NCBI GenBank assembly: GCA_025360285.1
Contig: JANYCM010000034.1
Span: 1-16,611, forward strand
DNA length: 16,611 nt
Source of the DNA: Sphingomonadales bacterium
GTDB taxonomy: Bacteria > Pseudomonadota > Alphaproteobacteria > Sphingomonadales > Sphingomonadaceae
Reading direction: 5' to 3'
A program made the position numbers and the translations under genes. The notes beneath the pieces were generated by a model. That model saw only the letters and a list, made by a program, of their open reading frames with translations. It was not told where the DNA came from and searched no databases. Positions 6,611 through 14,079 of this stretch are shown here, piece after piece (positions within the stretch are counted from its first letter, which is position 1; each line of letters starts with the position of its first letter).

Positions 6611-7075
6611 CTACCCGACCTCATAGATGGCATAGATCGGCCCTGTCGCCGTCTGTTCGCCCGTCCCGACGGCGATGACATTGTTCAGCCACGCGTGTTG
6701 CTCGGCGCCGCATTCGAAGCGCGCGGTGATCGCCAGCGAATAATCCGCCCGATCGAGCAGCGCGCCCTTGTTGAAGCGCGCCATCACCTCGGGCGCGGCG
6801 AGGAAGCGGCCCTGATAGGTCAGGTAGATCAGCGCCGCGTCATCGGCTTCCAGCACCAGCCGCACATCGATGACCATGACGCCGTCGCCGCGGTTGACCA
6901 CCCAGTCGGCGCCGCCAGGGCGGACAAGGCCGTTCAGCCGTGTGCCGCGAAAGCTGCCGCCATTGACCGGTGCGATGCGGCGCAAGCCCGCCGGGGTCTT
7001 GCCGATCGTCAGCATCGCAGCAAAGCCGACATCGAGCGACAGGGTCATCAGATGGCGGGCGTTGAGCATTGCCAT
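6611..7075 (-). CDS. DUF3237 (UPF0311) family protein
   Basis: A 154-residue protein of the DUF3237 family, single-domain beta-barrel proteins of unproven function often found beside aromatic or hydrocarbon catabolic genes. Family hallmarks seen here are RRIAPVNGGSFRGTRLNG, then PGGADWVVNRGDGV, the DDAALIYLTYQGR strand, and the C-terminal RFECGAEQHAWLNNVIAVGTG followed by YAIYEVG. ATG at 7075 is preferred because it gives the normal length of about 150 residues; ATGs at 7069 and 7048 are alternatives and no start has a clear Shine-Dalgarno. The open frame to 7126 adds non-family sequence. It diverges from the Rieske oxygenase gene across a 74-base gap. Confidence 0.85.
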   Translation of the reverse strand: MAMLNARHLMTLSLDVGFAAMLTIGKTPAGLRRIAPVNGGSFRGTRLNGLVRPGGADWVVNRGDGVMVIDVRLVLEADDAALIYLTYQGRFLAAPEVMARFNKGALLDRADYSLAITARFECGAEQHAWLNNVIAVGTGEQTATGPIYAIYEVG

Positions 7076-7083
7076 GCCGCTAC

Positions 7084-7138
7084 ACAGAAGGCAGTCTGTT
7101 GGCAAAAGAGCAAAAGTGACAGCCAAGTAACAATATTG
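7084..7138. promoter_or_regulatory. Divergent DUF3237/Rieske control region with inverted repeats
   Basis: The 74-base gap is AT-rich for this genome. It holds ACAGA (7084-7088) inverted against TCTGT (7095-7099) with a six-base spacer, and the palindrome CAATATTG (7131-7138) about 12 bases before the oxygenase start. Both are candidate operators for a shared regulator. No regulator gene lies nearby and no convincing -35/-10 pair was found. Confidence 0.3.
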
Positions 7139-7149
7139 GGGATATCGCC

Positions 7150-8508
7150 ATGGACATCATCGCCCGCCGGCCCGGCCCATCGGTGCAGGACGTGTTTGAT
7201 ACTGACATCAACCCCGCCCCCGCCATCATGCGCGTCGAATCCCCGGCGCAGGGCCAAAGCGATGCCGATGTGCCCATCGAGCGCTATTTTTCAAAGGCCT
7301 GGCACGATCGCGAAATCGAGAAAGTCTGGCGCAACACCTGGCAATTGGCCTGCCGGCTGGAGCATATCCCCAATATTGGCGACCATGTCGTTTACAATAT
7401 CGTCCATGACTCGCTGATCGTGGTGCGCACCGGGCCCGACAAGATCCGCGCCTATCACAATAGCTGCCTGCACCGCGGCACCATGCTGCGCACCGAAGGC
7501 GGCTGTGTGAAGCAGTTGCGCTGCCCCTTTCATGGCTTCACCTGGAACCTTGACGGCAAGCTGACCATCATTCCCGGCCAATGGGATTTTCCGCATGTCG
7601 ACAAGGCGAAAATGTCCTTGCCCGAAGCGCAGGTCGGCACCTGGGGCGGCTTTGTCTTCATCAACATGGCGGCAGATGCCGAGCCGCTGGAATCCTATCT
7701 CGAAAACCTGCCCGAACATTTCGCCGCCTTCAATCTGGAGGATCGCTATGTTGCGGCGCATGTCGCCAAGATCATGCCGTGCAACTGGAAGCTGGCGATG
7801 GAGGCGTTTGTCGAGGCCTATCATGTCGCCTTCGCCCACCCCCAGGTGCTGGGCTATTATGGCGATACCAACACGCAATATGATGTCTGGCCCGGCGTGC
7901 GCCATGTCAGCCGGATGATCAGCGTGCAGGGCGTGCCCAGCCCGGCGCTGAAGGGCATCCCGCCCGAACGCGTCATCGCCGAAATGCGCCGCGATGTGCC
8001 GTTCTTTGCAGGCAAGCCGATCGAGGTCGGCGCGCACGAGACGGCGCGCGGCAAGCTGGCGGAGCGGGCGCGACAGAAGATTTCGCGCTCCATCGGCCGC
8101 GACATGAGCGGGCTGTCGGATACCGAATCGCTCGATCTGATCGAATATATGCTGTTCCCCAACATGGTGCCGTGGGGCGGCCAGGCGCTGCCGATCACCT
8201 ATCGCTTCCGCCCCAATGGCGATGACCCGGAAACCAGCCTGATGGAGATCATGTTCCTGTTTTCCAAGGCGCCCGATGGCAGCCATCCGCCGCCGGCCAC
8301 GATGACGATGCTCGGCCCCGATCAACCCTGGTCCGACGCGCCGGAACTAGGGTCGGCAGCGATGATCGTCGATCAGGATACCGACAATCTGATGCGCATT
8401 CAAAAGGGCCTGCGCGCCTCCAAAAAGCCCGGTGTCACCCTGGCGCGCTATCAGGAAAGCCGCATCCGGCACTTCCATGCGACGCTGGACGATTACATGG
8501 CGCGCTGA
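7150..8508 (+). CDS. Rieske non-haem iron ring-hydroxylating oxygenase, alpha subunit
   Basis: The 452-residue cytoplasmic oxygenase component probably inserts oxygen into an aromatic or related substrate, using electrons from a separate reductase. The Rieske [2Fe-2S] ligands are Cys106 and His108 (CLHRG) with Cys125 and His128 (CPFHG). The catalytic domain shows NWKLAMEAFVEAYH at 212-225: bridging Glu222, iron ligands His225 and His230, and a likely third ligand Asp410 in VDQDTDNLMRIQKGL. All key residues are present. No beta subunit, ferredoxin or reductase gene is nearby, so its electron partners must be elsewhere; it could be a one-subunit (alpha-only) type. ATG at 7150 has a weak GGGG site. 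It diverges from the DUF3237 gene, which may belong to the same pathway. Confidence 0.93.
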   Translation: MDIIARRPGPSVQDVFDTDINPAPAIMRVESPAQGQSDADVPIERYFSKAWHDREIEKVWRNTWQLACRLEHIPNIGDHVVYNIVHDSLIVVRTGPDKIRAYHNSCLHRGTMLRTEGGCVKQLRCPFHGFTWNLDGKLTIIPGQWDFPHVDKAKMSLPEAQVGTWGGFVFINMAADAEPLESYLENLPEHFAAFNLEDRYVAAHVAKIMPCNWKLAMEAFVEAYHVAFAHPQVLGYYGDTNTQYDVWPGVRHVSRMISVQGVPSPALKGIPPERVIAEMRRDVPFFAGKPIEVGAHETARGKLAERARQKISRSIGRDMSGLSDTESLDLIEYMLFPNMVPWGGQALPITYRFRPNGDDPETSLMEIMFLFSKAPDGSHPPPATMTMLGPDQPWSDAPELGSAAMIVDQDTDNLMRIQKGLRASKKPGVTLARYQESRIRHFHATLDDYMAR

Positions 8509-8510
8509 CC

Positions 8511-8524
8511 GCCGCCGCGGCGGC
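8511..8524. terminator. 14-bp GC palindrome after the Rieske gene
   Basis: GCCGCCGCGGCGGC is a perfect self-complementary 14-mer three bases after the oxygenase stop. It could end or protect the mRNA 3' end, but has no T-run and could be chance in GC-rich DNA. Confidence 0.3.
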
Positions 8525-8555
8525 CGGGTGGAACATAAGCTCGCCGCAGCGGTTG

Positions 8556-8582
8556 CACCGGCATAGCCCGGTGTGACCGGGC
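8556..8582 (+). promoter_or_regulatory. Two competing hairpins ahead of the DUF3011 gene
   Basis: Stem A is CACCGG (8556-8561) / CCGGTG (8568-8573). Stem B is GCCCGGT (8566-8572) / ACCGGGC (8576-8582) with a GTG loop. They share 8568-8572, so only one can form at a time. Stem B ends about 22 bases before the chosen start. Whether they switch is inference. Confidence 0.4.
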
Positions 8583-8604
8583 GGTAATGATGTGGAATTC
8601 CGCC

Positions 8605-9273
8605 ATGAAGATGTTTTCGACAACGGCACTTGCTCTGGCGATGCTGGCTGCCCCAATTCTGGCCCAGCCGGTGCTGGCGCAGGCGCCGCCAGTGCCGCAA
8701 CCCTGGACGGGGGCACCGCAGAGCGAGGCCGACCGCATCGCCGCCGCGCGCCGTGCCGAAGATGCGCGCCGCGCCGCCGACAGCCAGCGCATCGATGAAC
8801 AGCGCCGCGCCGAAGACCGTGCCCGCATGAGCGACAACCAGCGCCTGGAAGACAGTCGCCGTAACGCCGACAACGGCCGGGAAGCCGAAGCCCGCGCGGT
8901 GCTGGAACAACGCGCCGAGAACCAGCGCGACCAGGCGATGCGCGACCAGCGTGACCGCGATCGCGCCCGCGCCGGCCCGGACGGCTACCGCCCCGGCCAG
9001 AACGAGCAGGACCTGCGTGACCAGCCTCGCCGCGACAATTGGCAGGGCGGGCGTGATGGCAATTGGCGCGATGGCCGCGACATGCGCGCAGCCTCGGTGC
9101 GCTGCGAATCATTGAATTATCACTATCGCCGCTGTGATTTCACCGTCCCCGGCCGTGCCGTGTTGCAGGGCCGCATCGCCGGCAATTGCCGGCCGGGCTA
9201 TGGCTGGGGCCAGCGCAACAACCACAGCCTGTGGGTAAACCATGGCTGCCGCGCGGACTTCATGATCCGCTAG
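8605..9273 (+). CDS. Exported charged protein with C-terminal DUF3011 domain
   Basis: The protein has 222 residues. A signal peptide covers about 1-26 (MKMFSTTALALAML to LAQ). Residues about 35-160 are very rich in Arg, Asp, Glu and Ala with heptad-like runs such as EADRIAAARRAEDARRAAD and repeated RDQRD/DGRD patterns, likely a charged helix or coiled coil followed by a flexible part. The last 60 residues match DUF3011: VRCESLNYHYRRCDF, CRPGYGWGQ, LWVNHGCRADF, with four regularly placed Cys. A periplasmic or envelope role is likely; the exact function of DUF3011 is unknown. ATG at 8605 is chosen for the signal peptide and a TGGAA site; ATGs at 8587 and 8590 are in frame and possible. Confidence 0.82.
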   Translation: MKMFSTTALALAMLAAPILAQPVLAQAPPVPQPWTGAPQSEADRIAAARRAEDARRAADSQRIDEQRRAEDRARMSDNQRLEDSRRNADNGREAEARAVLEQRAENQRDQAMRDQRDRDRARAGPDGYRPGQNEQDLRDQPRRDNWQGGRDGNWRDGRDMRAASVRCESLNYHYRRCDFTVPGRAVLQGRIAGNCRPGYGWGQRNNHSLWVNHGCRADFMIR

Positions 9274-9291
9274 GGCGGTTTTCACTCAGGC

Positions 9292-9327
9292 GGCGTGGTC
9301 AATCGGGATTTGATTGGCCTTGTCGCC
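9292..9327. terminator. Imperfect hairpin after the DUF3011 gene
   Basis: GGTCAATC (9297-9304) pairs with GATTGGCC (9312-9319) with one wobble, and an outer GGCG/CGCC pair lies at 9292-9295 and 9324-9327. It lies 18 bases after the stop in a convergent gap and may act as a terminator. The rest of 9274-9433 shows no gene. Confidence 0.4.
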
Positions 9328-9381
9328 TTCCGGCTCAGCATCTGCCGCGCCATGGGCAATTTGTGCCTGTCCCGCGGTGGC

Positions 9382-9416
9382 TGCTGAAACAGTTTCAGCA
9401 TGACGAAATGATTTCG
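9382..9416. repeat. Two tandem odd-centred palindromes in a convergent gap
   Basis: The first is TGCTGAAAC (9382-9390), one base, GTTTCAGCA (9392-9400). The second is CGAAAT (9404-9409), one base, ATTTCG (9411-9416). Both arms are perfect and the pair is less GC-rich than its surroundings. It lies just downstream of the molybdopterin subunit gene, so it may be a terminator or 3'-end stabiliser; a protein-binding role is also possible. Confidence 0.55.
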
Positions 9417-9433
9417 GTGAACCCGGCCTCGCG

Positions 9434-11719
9434 TTACACCGTTGCCAGCACAGCCTCGGGGCGGATTGGCAGGTGGCGCTGGCGTTTGCCGGTGGCGGCG
9501 AAGATGGCGTTGGCGATTGCCGGGGCCACGACCGTCGTCGCCGGTTCGCCCAGGCCCACCGGCGGCTGGTCGCTGGCGGTGAATTCGATCACCAGTTCAG
9601 GCACATCGGTGATGCGCAGCGGCGTATAGCTGTCGAGGTTGGTATCGGCGACCTGGCCATTGGTGAAGGTCGTGCCTTCGTGCAGCGCCAGGCTCAAACC
9701 CCATAGCGCTGCGCCTTCGACCTGAGCGCGCGCGCTATCCGGATCGACGATGGTACCGGCATCGACGACCAGAGTGAGTTTCTCGACGGTCACCTCGCCG
9801 GTTTTCGGGGCGACGCGCACCTGCGCCACGCACGCCGTCCAGGTCGGCATGTCGCGTTCCTGGCCAAAGCTGGTGGCGATGCCCAGTCCGCTGCCCGCCG
9901 GCAATTTCTGGCCCCAGCCGGCGAGTTCGGCAGCCCGGCGCACAACGGCGGCCTGGCGCAGCGCCCCACCCACGGCTGTCAGCCCGCCGCCGGCGTTGCG
10001 GCCGGCGCCGGTCAGATGTGCCAGCCGGAACGCCACCGGATCGGCCTGCACGGCATGGGCGGCTTCATCGATGAAGCTTTCGACCGCCCAATTGGTCCAG
10101 CCCGGCCCGACCGAGCGCAGCCAGCCGGGGCGAAAGCTGCTGTTCGCCACATCGTTCGAAATCGCCCGCACCTGCTGGGTGCCGACGGCATACCAATGGT
10201 CGGCGCCGTTGATGGCGAACGGGTCATAGGGCGTGCCGTTGGTGCCCTTGGGCAGGAAGCCGGGGGCGAGAATCTGCGTCGGCCACCCGGCGCTGGCGGC
10301 ATGGTCCATCGCTACCGCCCTGCCCTGCGCGTCCAGCCCAATGCGCAGCGTCTGCACCGATGGCGAACGGAACGAATCGAACCGCACATCATCGGCGCGT
10401 GTGAGTATCATTTTCACCGGTTTGCCGAGCGCCTTGGCGGCCAGCGCCGCCGGCACGGCGTAATCACCGTTCAGCCGTCGGCCGAACCCACCGCCGATGC
10501 GATAGGTGCGCATGATGATGCTGGTCTCCGGTCGGCCGAGCGCCTTGGCCAGCACTGGCAGGGTCAGGCTTTGCCACTGGGCGCCAGTGTGGATTTCGAA
10601 CACGCCGTCTTTTTCGAAGGCCAGGGCATTCACCGGTTCCAGCTGGAAATGCAGCACACTGGCGGTAGTATAGGTGGCCGTGATGCGGGTCTTGGCCGTC
10701 TTCAGCGCCGCCTCGACATCACCGCCACCGGTATCGACGATACCGCCGGCCTTGGGATCGGCGATCAGCGCTCGTCCGCGATCCTGGATGGTCTTTTCCG
10801 AAACAGTCGCACCGTCGCCGCCGCTCCAGGCCACCTTCACCAGATCGGCGGCGCGGATGGCAGCGGCGGTGCTGGTGGCGATCACCATCACCCAGCCCGG
10901 CACGCTGCCCGATGGATCATCGAGCGCGAAACTTTGCAGATAGCCCTTCACCGCCTTGGCCGCCGCATCGTCGATCGATACCACCTTGGCGCCATAGCGC
11001 GTCGGTGGCAGCACCGGCCGGGCATGGACCATGCCGGGCACTTTCGCATCGATGCCATAGATTGCGCTGCCGTTGGTCTTGTCCGGAATATCCATGGCGG
11101 CGACCGGTTTCCCGACCAGCCGGCGTTCCGTGACCGGCTTGATCGGCAATTTGTCGAGCTCGGCAGGCGTAAAGCTGCGTGTCAGGCCGCCGCGGGCGAC
11201 AATGTCGCCGTAACTGATCGATCGCCCGCCGGCGATCACCTTGCCGCCGCGCGCCGTGCAGGCGGCCGGCGCCGTGCCCAGCAAGCGTGCGCCGCCTTCA
11301 ATCAGCGCGATGCGCCCAGCCGCGCCGGCGCGGCTGTACAGCGGCCAGGTCTGCCACACCGACCAGCTGCCGCCCGTCGTCATGACGCCCCATTTCGGGT
11401 CGGTATCGACATGGACGATGCGCACCTTGGCCCAATCGGCCTCCAGCTCCTCAGCCAGGATGCGCGCCAGCGCGGTCCCGACATGCTGGCCCATTTCGGC
11501 GCGGATGATGTTGACGGTGACAATGCCATCGGCGCCGACAGTGAACCACAACGTCGGCTCGAACCCCGGTGCGGTGGCGGCCGGCGGAGCAGCGTCGCCA
11601 GCCGCCCGCGACAGCCCGGCAAAGCCAAAGGCCAGCCCGCCGGCCCCCGCCGCGACCAGAAAACCGCGCCGCGACAGCGGATGCGGGGCGGCGACGGCCG
11701 ACTTGTCCGGGTTAAACAT
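9434..11719 (-). CDS. Molybdopterin-binding subunit of a xanthine dehydrogenase-family (isoquinoline 1-oxidoreductase beta-like) enzyme
   Basis: The large catalytic subunit (761 residues) of a periplasmic molybdenum hydroxylase that oxidises an aldehyde or N-heterocycle with water as oxygen source. A Tat signal is visible: SRRGFL at 16-21, a hydrophobic stretch, and a cleavage site near residue 39 (LSRA-A). Cofactor-binding blocks include MTTGGSWSVW (113-122), HFQLEPVNA (about 357-365) and GGGFGRR (409-415). The GLGEP motif near the end carries the likely catalytic base Glu725. The start is ATG at 11719, with a strong GGGGGGAG six bases upstream. It overlaps the 2Fe-2S gene by eight bases and completes a three-gene operon. 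Substrate cannot be fixed from sequence; IorB-like or aldehyde dehydrogenase are both possible. Confidence 0.93.
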   Translation of the reverse strand: MFNPDKSAVAAPHPLSRRGFLVAAGAGGLAFGFAGLSRAAGDAAPPAATAPGFEPTLWFTVGADGIVTVNIIRAEMGQHVGTALARILAEELEADWAKVRIVHVDTDPKWGVMTTGGSWSVWQTWPLYSRAGAAGRIALIEGGARLLGTAPAACTARGGKVIAGGRSISYGDIVARGGLTRSFTPAELDKLPIKPVTERRLVGKPVAAMDIPDKTNGSAIYGIDAKVPGMVHARPVLPPTRYGAKVVSIDDAAAKAVKGYLQSFALDDPSGSVPGWVMVIATSTAAAIRAADLVKVAWSGGDGATVSEKTIQDRGRALIADPKAGGIVDTGGGDVEAALKTAKTRITATYTTASVLHFQLEPVNALAFEKDGVFEIHTGAQWQSLTLPVLAKALGRPETSIIMRTYRIGGGFGRRLNGDYAVPAALAAKALGKPVKMILTRADDVRFDSFRSPSVQTLRIGLDAQGRAVAMDHAASAGWPTQILAPGFLPKGTNGTPYDPFAINGADHWYAVGTQQVRAISNDVANSSFRPGWLRSVGPGWTNWAVESFIDEAAHAVQADPVAFRLAHLTGAGRNAGGGLTAVGGALRQAAVVRRAAELAGWGQKLPAGSGLGIATSFGQERDMPTWTACVAQVRVAPKTGEVTVEKLTLVVDAGTIVDPDSARAQVEGAALWGLSLALHEGTTFTNGQVADTNLDSYTPLRITDVPELVIEFTASDQPPVGLGEPATTVVAPAIANAIFAATGKRQRHLPIRPEAVLATV

Positions 11720-12185
11720 GCGTCGCTCCCCCCTTCATGTCGGCGGCGGCAGCCTTGATGGCGGCGCGGATGCGCACATAGGTCATGCAGCGACACAGAT
11801 TGCCGGCCATGACGTTATCGATATCGGCGTCGCTGGGCGCCGGAAAATCATTGATCAGCGCCACCGCCTGCATAATCTGGCCGGATTGACAGTAACCGCA
11901 TTGCGGCACTTGCAGCCCCACCCAGGCCTTTTGCACCGGATGTTGCCCGGCGGGATCAAGCCCTTCGATCGTCGTCACCTCGGCGCCTTCGACATCGGCC
12001 AGGCGCGTGCTGCATGACCGGGTGGCGCGGCCGCCGACATGGACGGTGCAGGCGCCGCACATGCCGATGCCGCAACCGAATTTGGTGCCGGTCAATCCGA
12101 TGTCGTCGCGGATGACCCACAGCAGCGGCGTGTCGTCGTCGGCATCGACGCTGACCTCGCGGCCATTGATTCGAAAGCATGTCAT
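11712..12185 (-). CDS. [2Fe-2S]-binding small subunit of the molybdenum hydroxylase
   Basis: A 157-residue protein of the xanthine dehydrogenase iron-sulfur type. The plant-ferredoxin-like cluster is held by Cys38, Cys43, Cys46 (GCGIGMCGAC) and Cys58. The second, helical-domain cluster is held by Cys96, Cys99 (CGYC), Cys131 and Cys133 (NLCRC). It passes electrons from the Mo centre to the cytochrome. It has no signal peptide of its own and is probably carried out by the Tat signal of the large subunit, as known for this family. Its ATG shares one base with the cytochrome stop (TGATG) and its end overlaps the large subunit by eight bases, so the three are translationally coupled. Confidence 0.95.
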   Translation of the reverse strand: MTCFRINGREVSVDADDDTPLLWVIRDDIGLTGTKFGCGIGMCGACTVHVGGRATRSCSTRLADVEGAEVTTIEGLDPAGQHPVQKAWVGLQVPQCGYCQSGQIMQAVALINDFPAPSDADIDNVMAGNLCRCMTYVRIRAAIKAAAADMKGGATHV

Positions 12186-13456
12186 CAGGACTCCCCCGGG
12201 CCGTCAGCGCGCACCGCGGCGACCTTTTTGGCCAGGTCGTTCCAGGGTGGCAAGGCACTATGCGTCCGGCGGATGACGGCAGCAAGGCGTGCGACATCTG
12301 CATCGCTGAGACCGCCCAATCCCGGCATTACCACACCCGGCGCGCCCTGTTTCGCGCCGATGCCATAGAGGATGAGCCGGATAAGGTTGGTCGGTTCGTC
12401 AAGCGTCACGGCGCTGTTGAGGGCGATCAGCGGCCGCAGCGGATTGGGCGCGGCGCCGGCATGGTGGCACGACCCGCAGGCGGCGGTGAACAAGCGGCCA
12501 TCGGCATCCTTGCCCGGTTGCACCGCCAGTGCTTTCGCCAGCACCGGCGCAGCGGCGCCGGCGCGGCTGTCGCCCTGGCCCAGGCTTTCGATATAGAGGG
12601 TAACCGCCTGCTGATCGGCCGGCGGCAGCTTCGCCAGCCCGTCATGAACCACCGCCGACATCGGCCCGGCGGCGGTGCCATGATACAGGCTGACCCCGGT
12701 GGTCAGATAGGCGGTGAGTTCCGGCGTGGTCCAGGCGATCGGCGCCTGGTTGGCTGCGGTCAGCGCCGGGGCGATCCAGCCGTCGATACTGGCGCCGGCA
12801 TAGGGTTTGCCTGGCTGTTCGGCGCCCAGGGCATTGCGCGGTGTGTGGCAGGCGCCGCAATGACCCAGCGCATCGGTCAGATAGGCACCGCGATTCCATT
12901 GGGCGTTATGCGCGGGATCAGCGGTGAAGCGGCCGGCCTTGAAGAACAACAGTTTCCACCCGGCCTGCAAGGCCCGGATGTTGAGCGGGAAGGGCAGGTC
13001 ATTGGGCTTGGCCGGCGCCTTCACCGCCGGGCGGCTCATCATATAGGCATACAGCGCCGCGACATCGTCATCGCTCAGCTTGGTAAAATGATCAAAGGGC
13101 AGCGCCGGAAACAATTGCGACCCATCACGCGAAATGCCCTCACGAAGCGCCCGCGCGAACGCCGCTTGCGACCAGCCACCGATACCGGTTTCGGGATCGG
13201 GGGTGATGTTGGTCGAATAGAGCGTGCCAAAGCCCGTCTTCATGGCGCGGCCACCGGCAAAGGGCGCGCCGCCGCGCACCGTGTGGCAGGTGGCGCAATA
13301 ACCGCCGGCGGCGAGGATTTCACCCTCGGCGACCAGCGCCGGGGCAAAGGCCGGCACCGGCACGGTGGCAATCGCCGGCCGATACGCCAGCGCGGCAATG
13401 CCGACGATGCCGACCAGCAGCAGCACCCCGAAAGCGAGAAAAATGCGCTTTGCCAT
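12185..13456 (-). CDS. Tri-haem cytochrome c, electron acceptor of the molybdenum hydroxylase
   Basis: The protein has 423 residues. An N-terminal hydrophobic segment (about 5-25) acts as signal or membrane anchor. Three CxxCH haem sites follow: CATCH (54-58), CGACH (200-204) and CGSCH (327-331). Possible distal Met ligands include those in MMSRP, GPMSAVV and VVMPGLGGL. The three-domain plan matches the cytochrome subunits of membrane-linked alcohol and aldehyde dehydrogenases and of nicotinate-type Mo hydroxylases. It should carry electrons from the 2Fe-2S subunit to the respiratory chain. ATG at 13456 is preferred (GGGG upstream, signal peptide at once); ATG at 13471 is the alternative. The upstream gene is 67 bases away on the same strand. 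Confidence 0.92.
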   Translation of the reverse strand: MAKRIFLAFGVLLLVGIVGIAALAYRPAIATVPVPAFAPALVAEGEILAAGGYCATCHTVRGGAPFAGGRAMKTGFGTLYSTNITPDPETGIGGWSQAAFARALREGISRDGSQLFPALPFDHFTKLSDDDVAALYAYMMSRPAVKAPAKPNDLPFPLNIRALQAGWKLLFFKAGRFTADPAHNAQWNRGAYLTDALGHCGACHTPRNALGAEQPGKPYAGASIDGWIAPALTAANQAPIAWTTPELTAYLTTGVSLYHGTAAGPMSAVVHDGLAKLPPADQQAVTLYIESLGQGDSRAGAAAPVLAKALAVQPGKDADGRLFTAACGSCHHAGAAPNPLRPLIALNSAVTLDEPTNLIRLILYGIGAKQGAPGVVMPGLGGLSDADVARLAAVIRRTHSALPPWNDLAKKVAAVRADGPGES

Positions 13457-13523
13457 CACGAACCCCAGCATATCGCCAAAGCGGCGCTTGCCTATCGAAA
13501 TCGCCCAATATTCCGCCCCGGTA

Positions 13524-13979
13524 TCAATCCCGGCTGATCAAGCGTTCATGGCACAGCGTGCGGCGGTATAATTGCCCGTCCTTGAACCAATGCCAGCTGC
13601 GGGCACGATAGTCGCCGGTTGCGCCGATGGTGATCATTTCGATGAAATTGGCTCCGTCCACGTCTTTGCGCGTCAGATTGAGCAGCATGACGTCATCCAG
13701 CGTTTGCCACGCATAGCCCGAAAAGGTCGGCACATCCCACCACAATCTGCCATCCTTCAGCACGCCGGGCAGCGAATATTGCTGCTCTCGGCCGTCGGCC
13801 CAGGTAAAATGATTGTGCTGAATATAAGCAAACGGCCCGTCGTCCGGCATTTCGCAACGGATTTCGGCCTGGTGCGCATCGATCAGCGCGCCTTCGTCAT
13901 CAAGATGCCGATAGCTGCCGGCCCAGGTGCCGCGGTGCCGTGCCATAACCGGCATCGCCGCCAGAAGATCTGCCTGCAT
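13524..13979 (-). CDS. Conserved hypothetical protein, lipocalin-like or DUF3598-like guess
   Basis: A 151-residue protein with no signal peptide or membrane segment. It opens with HRGTWAGSYRHLD, then DAHQAEIRCEMPDD, YIQHNHFTWADGR, PGVLKDGRLWWDVPTFSGYAW, DDVMLLNLTRKD, and ends RARSWHWFKDGQLYRRTLCHERL. The many Trp, Gly and alternating strands suggest a small beta barrel of the lipocalin sort. I do not firmly recognise the family; DUF3598-like is a guess. AGGA lies seven bases before the ATG at 13979. It may be the first gene of the unit that continues into the cytochrome and Mo hydroxylase genes, and it diverges from the GNAT gene. A function cannot be given. Confidence 0.75.
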   Translation of the reverse strand: MQADLLAAMPVMARHRGTWAGSYRHLDDEGALIDAHQAEIRCEMPDDGPFAYIQHNHFTWADGREQQYSLPGVLKDGRLWWDVPTFSGYAWQTLDDVMLLNLTRKDVDGANFIEMITIGATGDYRARSWHWFKDGQLYRRTLCHERLISRD

Positions 13980-14079
13980 CGTGCGTTCCTTGCCGCCCCT
14001 GTCAGTCCTGTTTTGAACCGGCTATGACATTGCCCGCAAGTGCCCATAGTTCCAGAGGCACATGGTGGGGAGCATCACT

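Noticed and set aside
9186..9629. Plus-strand frame across the convergent gap
   Set aside because: It begins inside the DUF3011 gene and ends inside the Mo subunit gene, with no recognisable protein sequence in the 9274-9433 gap.
10016..11758. Long open frame (580 codons) on the plus strand
   Set aside because: It lies opposite the molybdopterin subunit gene; its sequence is rich in Arg, Gly, His and Ala without any family motif, as expected for an antisense frame in GC-rich DNA.
12179..13537. 452-codon plus-strand open frame
   Set aside because: It is antisense to the cytochrome c gene, which has three intact haem motifs; the plus frame has none.
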